This document shows, piece after piece, positions 34,960 to 45,400 of a stretch of 61,142 bases of DNA; position 1 is the first letter of the stretch, and each line of letters opens with the position of its first letter. The notes beneath the pieces are model-generated. The model was not told where the DNA came from and did not search any database. It saw nothing but the letters and a program-made list of their open reading frames with translations. The DNA is from a virus. Location of the stretch: the IMG/VR virus record IMGVR_UViG_3300008450_000038, positions 1 to 61,142 of that record, one strand, 5' to 3'. Made by a program: the position numbers and the translations under genes.

Positions 34960-37900
34960 ATGACATTTTGCCCAAACAAATCACTTCCTGAATGGAAGGC
35001 ATTAGAAGAATCTCAACCCGACAGAGCTTACTATCTGTGGAATAAATATAAAGGAGAGGTACCTAGTAAGTTCTACTATCCTAAAGAAGTAGATAGAAAA
35101 GAGAAAGCAATCTCTTATCTATCTAAATTGTTTCCTGGAAAGGAAACTATCTTCTATGACTTTGCCAAAGAGATAGGGAATAAAACTCAGCATGGATATG
35201 TTGAGAATGGAGCAATTAACATGTGGACCTCAGCCGAGGCTGGTACTGAATATCACGAAGCTTATCACTTGCTATTCAGGACAATGCTGTCTGAAGAGCA
35301 AAGAGAATCTTTATATAAAGATGCTAGTAAGGAATTCGGTGCCCCAACTAAAGAAGAGATTGAAGCTATTAAGAAAGAGATTCTTAGCTTATATGATGTA
35401 GAGCTTGGGGATGAAGAGGCTACTAAGTTAGTACTTGAGGAAAAGATGGGGGATGGCTTCATGGAGCACATGCTTACAGAGGAAGAGAGTAGCAGAGGGA
35501 TACTAGCTAGTATTGCTAAGTGGTTTAGAGATTTGTTTAGCTGGATAAAAGGTTTGATCTCTAACAAAATTGGACTTAGAGATCTGTACTCTCTTATGGA
35601 GACTACCAAATCCAATGATACTTTCCTTGGTAGAGGAGTATTTAGAAATCCTCAAACTATGAATAGCACATATAATCCTAGCAGACTTATAGAGGGAATC
35701 CCTAGTGCTACTGTAGATAAGATGGTAGATGGTTTAACTACTATGGCTATTAAAGAGATAGATAACTGGGATGTAGCTGAGGTAGCTAAAATACTAGGAG
35801 ATGGTAAAAGAACTAATGGCTCTATAGTAAATGGACTGCTGTATCAGATTTATGAATTTAAAGATGGGAGAGTTAAAAGCAAAGCTGATATTGGTGTGCT
35901 GCAAAAAGCTTTTAGTCTGGAACTAACATTAAAAAATGCAGAACTAAAATATAAGTCTCTTGTAAAACAAAAACTTACAGATCAAGCTAAAGCCTTCAAG
36001 CCTGAGCTAGATGCTGCTATAAAGAATCTAGCAAACTATACTAATGAGAAGGGATTAAAAACAAAAAACTTAGTCCTTGTAAAGAAAGGTGCTAGTAAAA
36101 GAGATAAGGATATTGCAAGAAAAAAGAATACTCGTCGTACTCAGATTATGCATGTTATACAAAACTGGTACGGTAAAAAAGATCAAGCTACTGGAAACAC
36201 ATTAGTCCCATCTTGGAGGGCATGGATTATTGACGAGCTCAATGCCAATCAATATAACATAGTAAAAGATGTAATCAAAGAGTCAGTTAAATCTACAAAC
36301 GAAGAAGGTGATGCTGAGGATGGTGTTGTAGAAGCAGATGATGCAGGGGCAGAAAGAAAAGAAATTCATGGAAGAAGTCACTTTGCTGACTCTCCAGCAA
36401 ATAAACTTTCTCAAAAAGCAAAAATGCTTTTAAGAAGTATACCTATACTAACACCTGAATTATCACCTGATTCTGGTAAAATTATTTATAAGCCTTCTAA
36501 GAATCCTGTATTTACTAACATAACTCAAACATACTCGTTAAGATATGTATACAAGCAGCTCTCAGAACTATGGGCAGACTCTAGAAGTTTTGAAGAGATG
36601 GAGGCTAGGCTTATAGAAAAGAGTAAGTATAGACCAGACTATGCTGCAATTAACCAACGTGTTAAAAACTTTAATAATCAAGAGAGAGCATTATTATATC
36701 ATTCACTTGCATATACCTTAGCTGAATTCAATCTCATTATTCTAGGAGAAAAAGGCAAGGTTATGAATGCCAACAGTTCGTCTACTGAGTCTAAAATTAT
36801 GTCACAGTGGACTAATCAGATAGTAGAGGTAGAAGGGCAATCAGAAGAAAGTGGTCAATCCAATAGAGCTGTATATACTAAAACTTTTGGAGAAGAGGAT
36901 GATGAGGCTACAGCAGAGTTTGCTGTAAAAGACTCTAAGTATAAAGCAATCAAAGATGCTCTTGAGAAGACATATAAATTCTATACTAAGAAGTATAAAG
37001 ATGATACTACAGCTAATGCAGCCTTTATTGGAAAAGAGGGGGCAATAGGTTCACCTGCATGGGAGCTGGGAAGTCTTATATGGGAGTTAGGTATGAACCT
37101 AGGAGATAATATAAGCAAGCTATCTACTATTAGAAATATACAATCTCTTATAGATAATGGATTTACAGCCACAGTTACAGAAGGTAAAAGAGTACGATCT
37201 CAGAAATTTATAGGACACTTAGCATTTCAAAAAATATATGAGCTAGGTAGATTAGAGGAAATAATTAAAACAGGTGTTGCTACTATAGCTCCAAGTGGTA
37301 AAGAGATTAATATAAGTGGTAAGTTAAAAAATCCTACCCCATTCTTTAACACTCAGAAAGGTGGTATGAAATTCCTTGCAAGTCTTGCTCCAATGTTCAT
37401 GAGTAGATCTGCAGAAAGTTTTGTAACCCCTGTAAACACAGCTATTTATCCTGTAAATATGCCTACCTCTATATCAGAGATGGTGACAGAGGTAAAGGCA
37501 GATTTAGAAAAGAATGGAAAAGAGGCATTCCAACTATACCGTGAGGATAAGTTTATATTTCCTCCAGGTATGGAACCAAGCCATATGTTTAATCACTTGC
37601 TAAATAATGAAGATTATCGTAGTGAATTTAAGATTCGTCCTACTGTAGGTATAAGAAATCCATCTGATGAAGGATTAGAGTATGAAGATTTTAATGACTT
37701 AGATTTTATTCTTACTAGAATAGAAGCATATCACAATAATGGGGATTCTAAATACTATTACTGTACTACTCCATCTCCTGGGGATAGAGCACGAAATGAT
37801 ATGGACTTACTCCCCAGAATAAATGGTCACCGTTCAAGTGGATTTAATAAAACATATGCAGACGTATTTAGGGATGCTATCTTACAAGACCTATTTAGAA

Positions 37901-40900
37901 TCAAGCAGGCTAAAGAAACAATAGCTAATCCTAATGCTATAAAAATCCCTGACTATCATACAGGGGCCATGAGAGGAATCAGTGATGAGTTTATGCAGTT
38001 TGATGGAATAGATGAACTTGGAAATAGAATCGTTAAGAATAAATACATCTCTGGCAAAGCTGGTGGAAGAGACATGTCTGATTTAGTTGAAAGCTACCTT
38101 AATCATAAGAAATTAGGGATGGCTTTATCAGAAGACTTAAATCAGTTTGAAAGAAACCTTACAGAAATGATTTCTGGTCTAACGGGATTTTATCAAAACC
38201 AGGCAGAAAAAATTGCTGAACTTATTTTAGAATCTGATAGAAAAAATAATCTGAATGCAGATCTATTGAACAAGTGGGGTGTAAAAGGAAAAGGATCGAA
38301 AAGAGAAGAATTTATTGAAGGAGCTAGTAAAATGCTCGTAGACTTTCTTATCCACGAGGACCTAGGAAGAAATGAGTTTATAAAATATACTAGAGGTAAC
38401 AGAGCTCTCTTTAAAAATATAGAAGACTTTACTAAACGTCAAAGACTTATGAGTACCCCTTATGCTAAACTGGCTGAGAAGGGTACACTTGGTAAGGAGT
38501 CTAACAGAAATCCTACTTGGATGGATGAGGAATATGGTGCTGATAGAACATATGATGAGATGGTGTTTGAAGATCCAATGGGTCAGATTACCCAAGCAAT
38601 AAAAAATCGTATGAATGCTTGGACAGAGAGAACAGCTGCACAGCTTATTAAATCTGGATACTCCCCAGAAGAAGCTGCATTTACTGCACAGTATATGGCT
38701 GGTGAGTTTGAAGAGTATGATGGCTTGACAATAATCTCTATTGACTGGTTAAAGCAAATCATGATGGGTCAAGGAAAGTGGTTTGAATACCATGAGATTG
38801 CTTACAAAAACTATAAGAAAGATCCAGAAGGAAAGTTTGTATATCCTGAAGGGGTTGAACTACCAAAAGGAGTAAAGGCTGGAGAAGATATAGCTAGTAC
38901 ACCTTACAAACCATTTGCACAAGAAGTTAAAAAGGTTAATGGTACTATTGCTTCTGATATAACTAAAACAGCTTACTTTCTTGCACTTAAGTCTTACACT
39001 AAAGCATTCCCTATCATGGATGACATGAGAATGAGAATGGAGGCTAACCCGCTAGAGGCTGATAATCCTTATTCAGGTATGAAGAAAATTCATACTTCAA
39101 GTGCAAAGTCTAGTAAGAAGGGGTTACAGTTAAACGTATTTGATATTAAAAACTGGTCCTCTACAGAAGGAGGATTCTTTGCTAATGTAAAAGCCAATAC
39201 AAACTCCACATCTAAACTTGGTTTTCCTCAGACTATACCATCTGCAAAAGAATATTCCCAAACTATATTCGGAAGACAGGTTAAAAAGAATGCCATTGCT
39301 AACGTAAAACCTGATGAACTATACTATTATAATCCAGGAATAGAAGGAGAGACTGAAGTTGTTGGTGAAGACATGACAGCTTTATACCATGCTGCTATTG
39401 AAGAAAGGCTTAGAAGAGATTTTGAAAAAGTAAATAAGCAGATAGGTTTGACAGAATTCAAAAAGGTAGTAGAGAGACTTAAGTCTCAAAATATGAATAT
39501 CGATGCAATAAAAGGAGCTCAAGACTTTAAAGATGCTAAAAGAAAGCTACTAAAGAATATTAGAACTCTTATAGAAAATCAAGCTATTGAAAGAGAAATG
39601 AGTGATACATTCATGAAAGCTCTTGATATAACTATTGATGCTAACGGTATTACAAAGTTTGCTATCCCACTTGACTTCCCTGTATATGGTACAGCTTTCC
39701 AGAGTGCATTATTTAGCATATATAACAACAATGTATTTAAGCAATACCTATCAGGATATGAGGCTGTACAAACTGCTGCAATAGGAGGGTTTGAAGTAAA
39801 CAATACTCTTAATTTCTTAGAGATTGTAGATCATCCTTCTAACAAAACAAGAGGCACACGACTAGCTCATGCCGAGATTATGGTTAGAGAAGATATACTT
39901 AGAAAGTTTGGGGTAGAGCCTGGGGCTGACTTAGATGTTAACAACATCCCAGAAGAACTTAGAAGGATCATCGGTTACCGTATCCCTAACCAGGATAAGG
40001 CTTCTACAATCATCTTTAAGATTAAAGCTGTTCTTCCTGCTGGATATGAAAAAGCAATTGTTGTCCCACCACAGCTTGTTAAGCTTATGGGATCTGACTT
40101 TGACGTCGATAAAATGTTTCTTCTGTTCCCTGAGCTTAACGACGAAGGTACTGCTAAGGTTAAACCTAATTATAGTATCCTATCTAAGACAAAAGATGTA
40201 TCTAAGGTTAGTGATAAAGAGTTAGCTAACATTATGCTTGATACAATCGAAGCAGTATTCTCCTCTCCAGAACACTACCTGGAAACACTAAGACCACTTG
40301 ATGATGAAGTTCTTAAAAATATAAGAACTAGTCTAATAAAATTAAATCCTGAACTAATGCCTACTACAGTGTTTACTGGTGCTATGTATGAGACACAGAG
40401 TGCTATAAGAAACATGCTTGGTAACAAACTCAGAGGTTTATGGGCTAATGCAATGGCTGGAAGAAACGTAGCATCTGTATCAGATAACTTCAATCTCCAG
40501 TCAGAGTTTGCAATTAAAATTGCGGGACAGTTAATCAATACGAAGTTCTTAAAAGAAATCCCAAAAGGAAATGACTTCGTTAAAAAATTTGGGGTAAGTC
40601 CAGACTCTAGTCACAAGTATGACTTAGGTCTTACCACAGATAGAATAAGTAGCCGATATACAACTGCTGCTGTGGATTCTACTAAAGCTCCATATCACTA
40701 CATTGTAAATGATAACATCATCACATTTCCTGTAGAGCTTTTATGGGTGCACTATCATGGGGACACTGAACTCTTACACCACTTCCTTAATCAACCAATC
40801 ATTAGGGATTTTGTAAAGATTATGTCCGACGAGTTTAATGATGACTTATCTTCAATTAACATAGCTTATAGAAAAATTGCTGCTAAGTACAACATATCTT

Positions 40901-42471
40901 TAGAATCACGAGACTTGCCTAAAAACTATAAGAATATCCCAAATACTCATACTATGAACAGAGAGGATATTATGAAGCTATCTGTAACTCCGGCAAGAGC
41001 TCTTCAGAACTTTTTAAAGATGTACACTGCAGGAAAGCAACTTCAGCAGGCATTTAAATTATTGACCCCAGATACTCTAACTGGTATTAATAGATTAGAG
41101 GCCATTCAATCCTATGTAGAAAAAAGAAATAAGTTTGACAATCCAGTAGGTAATAAAATAGATAATGCTCCAATAGCATTTTATGGAAGAGGTAAAGATG
41201 AGAACGTGTTAAATCAGTTCTTTGATGAAAACTCTATATACGGACTTGAAAGGGGCTACTATAACTTGGTAAAGGATATGTTAGGAGTGGCTAGCACAAT
41301 ATTCCCTATGACTACATCAGATGCTACAGTTAAATTTAAAGAGGCTATTAAATCTGTTACAGGCAGAGACTCTTTAACTACTGAGCAGCATAGAGATATT
41401 AATGCAGGAATTATGTTTACACTTTTAACTACTGATGAATCTCCGTTAGCTAACTATCTGAATGTAGATTATAGTGAAAGACTATACAAACCAGGATATA
41501 AAGAGCCACAAGTTGATAAGAATAAGCCTGCTAAAGAACCTAAGACTTTGTGGACAAGAATAAAACTAGCTCTTGACAGTACAGCTAATTTGTCTGGAAA
41601 TGAATTCCTTACTAAACTTACTGATGATGACGTGAACACAAAGGTTAAAAACTTTATAACTTTTAACTTTGATGCTACTCAGCAGTTCTCTAGAGAAGAG
41701 AAAGCCAGAATTCAAGATGACTTGTACAATCTGATGTACAGACCTGAAGCTTATGTTGTAAAGCCTAAAAAGTCTGCTTCAGAAAAAGAGAAAGAAGATT
41801 ACAATAAAAAAATAGAAAGTATAAGACAGATAGGATTTGATTTGTGTATACACACTTTGATCTACAATGGGTTTAGAAAGTCTGCATTTAACTATGCATC
41901 TATGATCCCACCACAATTTTGGTTGCAGCCATTAAACAGAGATGCAGCTAAAGCTACCACTGGAAATAATAAGTTAGGACCTATAAGTGTAGCAGACTTC
42001 ATGCATCAGGAATCTATAAAGATGCAAACTGGAGAATACTTTACTGTTGAAGACTTAGCTAGATTCTTTAGGATCTATGGGGAGATTCGTCCTGGAGGTT
42101 CAAACCTTGTAGATAGGCACTCTCTTAATGAAGAGGTATCGAAGCTTGGTAAATCTCATACTATCAAGACAGATAAGTATGGAGGTAACAGATATGCTCC
42201 AGGGATTATGATATTACGAACTAAAAAGGGGGAATCTGGTGTATACATAAAAGCTAATCCAACAGTTGATAGCGACTATTCCGTATATTTGGACATGTTT
42301 AAGACTTCTAACAATAAGAAACATATTGTAGGAGGAGACTGGTTGAATAAGAAATCAGTAGGAAATAGCACTGAGGGGTATAAGAGTATGCTAGGAATGC
42401 TCCAAGCATTTTACGATAGTGCTTCTAGAAAAGTCACCCCACAAGACATCACTCAAATTTGTATGCTATAA
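34960..42471 (+). CDS. Virion RNA polymerase with two-barrel DFDVD core and N-terminal zincin motif
   Basis: 2503 aa. Residues 1713-1717 are DFDVD in the context MGSDFDVDK, equivalent to the NADFDGD metal-binding loop of the beta-prime double-psi barrel in cellular RNA polymerases. Upstream R1674 lies in YRIPNQDKAS, the counterpart of the RPPTLH segment. This is the hallmark of the crAss-like virion RNA polymerase (phi14:2 gp66 type), which transcribes early genes after injection. Near the N-terminus HEAYH (99-103) is a zinc-metalloprotease-type HExxH, with a possible third ligand near residue 155-168. An acidic stretch lies near 447-465. The single ORF is longer than the roughly 2180-residue phi14:2 enzyme. 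Catalytic assignment is strong; protease activity is unproven. Confidence 0.85.
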   Translation: MTFCPNKSLPEWKALEESQPDRAYYLWNKYKGEVPSKFYYPKEVDRKEKAISYLSKLFPGKETIFYDFAKEIGNKTQHGYVENGAINMWTSAEAGTEYHEAYHLLFRTMLSEEQRESLYKDASKEFGAPTKEEIEAIKKEILSLYDVELGDEEATKLVLEEKMGDGFMEHMLTEEESSRGILASIAKWFRDLFSWIKGLISNKIGLRDLYSLMETTKSNDTFLGRGVFRNPQTMNSTYNPSRLIEGIPSATVDKMVDGLTTMAIKEIDNWDVAEVAKILGDGKRTNGSIVNGLLYQIYEFKDGRVKSKADIGVLQKAFSLELTLKNAELKYKSLVKQKLTDQAKAFKPELDAAIKNLANYTNEKGLKTKNLVLVKKGASKRDKDIARKKNTRRTQIMHVIQNWYGKKDQATGNTLVPSWRAWIIDELNANQYNIVKDVIKESVKSTNEEGDAEDGVVEADDAGAERKEIHGRSHFADSPANKLSQKAKMLLRSIPILTPELSPDSGKIIYKPSKNPVFTNITQTYSLRYVYKQLSELWADSRSFEEMEARLIEKSKYRPDYAAINQRVKNFNNQERALLYHSLAYTLAEFNLIILGEKGKVMNANSSSTESKIMSQWTNQIVEVEGQSEESGQSNRAVYTKTFGEEDDEATAEFAVKDSKYKAIKDALEKTYKFYTKKYKDDTTANAAFIGKEGAIGSPAWELGSLIWELGMNLGDNISKLSTIRNIQSLIDNGFTATVTEGKRVRSQKFIGHLAFQKIYELGRLEEIIKTGVATIAPSGKEINISGKLKNPTPFFNTQKGGMKFLASLAPMFMSRSAESFVTPVNTAIYPVNMPTSISEMVTEVKADLEKNGKEAFQLYREDKFIFPPGMEPSHMFNHLLNNEDYRSEFKIRPTVGIRNPSDEGLEYEDFNDLDFILTRIEAYHNNGDSKYYYCTTPSPGDRARNDMDLLPRINGHRSSGFNKTYADVFRDAILQDLFRIKQAKETIANPNAIKIPDYHTGAMRGISDEFMQFDGIDELGNRIVKNKYISGKAGGRDMSDLVESYLNHKKLGMALSEDLNQFERNLTEMISGLTGFYQNQAEKIAELILESDRKNNLNADLLNKWGVKGKGSKREEFIEGASKMLVDFLIHEDLGRNEFIKYTRGNRALFKNIEDFTKRQRLMSTPYAKLAEKGTLGKESNRNPTWMDEEYGADRTYDEMVFEDPMGQITQAIKNRMNAWTERTAAQLIKSGYSPEEAAFTAQYMAGEFEEYDGLTIISIDWLKQIMMGQGKWFEYHEIAYKNYKKDPEGKFVYPEGVELPKGVKAGEDIASTPYKPFAQEVKKVNGTIASDITKTAYFLALKSYTKAFPIMDDMRMRMEANPLEADNPYSGMKKIHTSSAKSSKKGLQLNVFDIKNWSSTEGGFFANVKANTNSTSKLGFPQTIPSAKEYSQTIFGRQVKKNAIANVKPDELYYYNPGIEGETEVVGEDMTALYHAAIEERLRRDFEKVNKQIGLTEFKKVVERLKSQNMNIDAIKGAQDFKDAKRKLLKNIRTLIENQAIEREMSDTFMKALDITIDANGITKFAIPLDFPVYGTAFQSALFSIYNNNVFKQYLSGYEAVQTAAIGGFEVNNTLNFLEIVDHPSNKTRGTRLAHAEIMVREDILRKFGVEPGADLDVNNIPEELRRIIGYRIPNQDKASTIIFKIKAVLPAGYEKAIVVPPQLVKLMGSDFDVDKMFLLFPELNDEGTAKVKPNYSILSKTKDVSKVSDKELANIMLDTIEAVFSSPEHYLETLRPLDDEVLKNIRTSLIKLNPELMPTTVFTGAMYETQSAIRNMLGNKLRGLWANAMAGRNVASVSDNFNLQSEFAIKIAGQLINTKFLKEIPKGNDFVKKFGVSPDSSHKYDLGLTTDRISSRYTTAAVDSTKAPYHYIVNDNIITFPVELLWVHYHGDTELLHHFLNQPIIRDFVKIMSDEFNDDLSSINIAYRKIAAKYNISLESRDLPKNYKNIPNTHTMNREDIMKLSVTPARALQNFLKMYTAGKQLQQAFKLLTPDTLTGINRLEAIQSYVEKRNKFDNPVGNKIDNAPIAFYGRGKDENVLNQFFDENSIYGLERGYYNLVKDMLGVASTIFPMTTSDATVKFKEAIKSVTGRDSLTTEQHRDINAGIMFTLLTTDESPLANYLNVDYSERLYKPGYKEPQVDKNKPAKEPKTLWTRIKLALDSTANLSGNEFLTKLTDDDVNTKVKNFITFNFDATQQFSREEKARIQDDLYNLMYRPEAYVVKPKKSASEKEKEDYNKKIESIRQIGFDLCIHTLIYNGFRKSAFNYASMIPPQFWLQPLNRDAAKATTGNNKLGPISVADFMHQESIKMQTGEYFTVEDLARFFRIYGEIRPGGSNLVDRHSLNEEVSKLGKSHTIKTDKYGGNRYAPGIMILRTKKGESGVYIKANPTVDSDYSVYLDMFKTSNNKKHIVGGDWLNKKSVGNSTEGYKSMLGMLQAFYDSASRKVTPQDITQICML

Positions 42472-42482
42472 AATAAAAATCA

Positions 42483-45400
42483 ATGGCCTGTAAAGTATTT
42501 GAACTAAACAACGAAGATCATCCAGAACCTTCATTAAGATATCAAATGTTATTTGATACCTTAGAGAGCAATGTTGCTAATAAAGCAAAAGCTTTGAAGT
42601 ACAATTTGATAGATGGATTCCCAGAGTATTTCACCGTAGACAACTCTGGGGAGATTACTGTTAGAGGTAACATTAAAGATCCTAGACACATTGTTAATGT
42701 CTTAAATAGCAATGTTGCAAGATACTTTAGACCTAATGGGGCAACTCAGAAATTCCTTAGTGCTAAAAGGGTAAATAGTGATACATTCAGGCTAACTATT
42801 AATGAAAACTTTTTTACCCCAACAGAAACTTTAGCAAAGGAGGCATACATCCCTAAAGTAGATGACAATACTATAAGAGATGCTTATAGAATTATATCAC
42901 CTCCTAGAGTTGCAATGATGGAGGAAGAAACTGTTGAACCTACTACTAAAGCTTCTAAAGTATTTACTAACTCCCCAACTGTATCAGAACAAGTAAAGCA
43001 TTTAATAAACACGTTTGCTACAGCAGGTGTGACGGTTAGTGTACAGTTTGATGATACTATTGATACTAAGGGGAAGGCTATAACTAAGAGTGACAATACA
43101 GTTAATATTATCCTCAACCCAATTCTTATGACTGAGGATACCCATATCCATGAGTTCAGTCATATCCTTATCGATCTGCTAGGAGAAGATAACTCTTTGG
43201 TTAAGCAGGCTCTGACTATGGTAAAGGGTACTGACCTTTATGAGCAGGTAGCTGAAGCATATCCAGAATTGTCAGAGAAAGCATTACTCAAAGAGACTTT
43301 GATTACTGCTATGGGAATAGCAGGAGCTAAAAGACAAGAAGGTAAATCAAAACTTCAAGGTGCAATCAACAAGTTTATACGAGCAATAAAAAACTTCTTT
43401 GGAATATCAGATAATGCAGTAGAGACATTGTTGGATAAGATGTTCAGTAAAAGACTCAATCCTATAGAGTTCACTGGAAAGTTAACAGATGAAGAGTACA
43501 ATAGTAAGACTATCAACAAAAAAGCAGATGACCTTAAAGACTTAATAGGTCTGACAGCTGAAACTCTTAGAGCTCAATTAATGAGACTCGAGTCTCTTCC
43601 TGTAAAAAATGACCAAGTAATTGTGCAGATTAAAGCACAGCTTGCTGCTTTTGAAAATATTTCTAAAGTAGAAGACTTCATGGGATTTGTAGATTACATG
43701 GGAAGAATGGTTAAACTTAATCAAGAGAGTATAGATTATATAATGAAGTTCTCTGATGAAAGTTTGAAGAGTATGGATGAGTCAGAAAGATTTAAGTTAA
43801 TGAATAACTTATATCATATTGGGAATAGCATACAAGACTTTTTTGGGGGAGGAGAGAATAGTATAGCTGCTAAGTTGCAAGATGTTATATTAGATAGAAA
43901 AGAATCTTCAAGACTCAGTACCTCTCAAGAAGAAAAGCTATCTACTATGGAAGTAAAAGTAGATGATTTATTAAAAAAATTAGGTAGACAGGCTAAGTAC
44001 TATAGAGAAATTGGATTAGAGCTGCAGGTAGATTTGCTTTTAGGGTATTATAATAAAGATATTAACGATGAGCTGCAAGGTGTTATAGATAATATCGATA
44101 CCAACAAACGTCTCATAAACATACAAAAAGACGAAGAGTACTATAAACTAAAAGATGACCTAAAGCAAAAGAAGATAACTGAAGAAACGTATACTAAAGA
44201 TATGCTTAAGTTGAATATTAAGCAACTTAAGAATAAAATGGTAGGTAGAGATACTTTAATCAAAGAGTTAAGAGAAGCTCAACTTGATAAATCAAAGTAC
44301 TCAGTTCTTATGGATCCTCTTATAAATTCTAGTCAAACTTCATTACAGTTATTTACATCATTACTTAAGAATAAATTATATCAAGCTGCAGCAGATACTA
44401 GAGATGTAGTAGATGAGCTTGCCCCAATTTATAGAGAGTATGCTGAATACAAAGGGTCAGACTTAAATCCAACTACGTTTAATGATGACATACTAGATAC
44501 TTATACCTATTACATCAGAGATGAGCAGACTGGGAAGAGAAAGCCTATGCAGCTTCTGTCTTTCATTCAGCCTTATGATGTCACTAAATTCCAAGAGGCT
44601 GAGTATCAAATGAGAAAAGATCTTAAGGCAAAGTATAAGCAACCTGAATATGGAACTACTGAATATAAAGAATGGGCTAAGAGTAATGACGGTGCTAGAT
44701 TCTTTACAGAAGTCTCTAATTGGTATAGAACTAATACAGTTGTAACAGAAGAAGGGATAAAAGCAGTAGAAGATTTAGATAAAAGAATTAAAAAACTAAA
44801 TGATAAAATTAAAGCTGCTGAGACTAGTCCTGATTTGTTAGCTAGTTACGAAGCCTATAAAATAGATCTTCTTCAGCAGAAGGCTAGAATGTATGACTCA
44901 AAGAATGAGCAATACAAAGGAGTAGCAGTTAGACCTAATTCTAAATATACTAATCCAAGGTATACTGCTTTGATGTCTAACCCTAATTCTCCTGCTGCTA
45001 AATATTACACTGCTCTTCTTAAAGTATTTCATGATCATCAAAAGTTTTGTGGGTCACAGATACCACTTAAGAATGATTGGGATACTCTCTCATATGTTCT
45101 CCCATCAGTAGAAGCTCAAGGTTTAGAAAAGTTGCAGTCTGATAACTACAATGTATTCAAGTCTACAAAAGATTTTGTTAATAGAGAGTTTAAGTTTCTT
45201 TCTACAGATGATTCATATGGATCAGTAATCAATGCTAATAAAGAGCAGAGAAATAAGATTGTCCCAATTTTTTATATTACTCCTACTGATGCAAGATTTG
45301 TAAGTAGAGATGTAGGATCTACAATAGTATTGTTTGCAGGAATGGCTAATACATTCAAAAGAAAGTCTGAGATATTAGGTTCTGTAATTATGATGAGAGA

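Noticed and set aside
34960-42471. An intein or intron in the unusually long RNA polymerase ORF
   Set aside because: No Cys/Ser start with terminal HN-Cys/Ser splice pattern and no homing endonuclease motif was seen; the frame is continuous.
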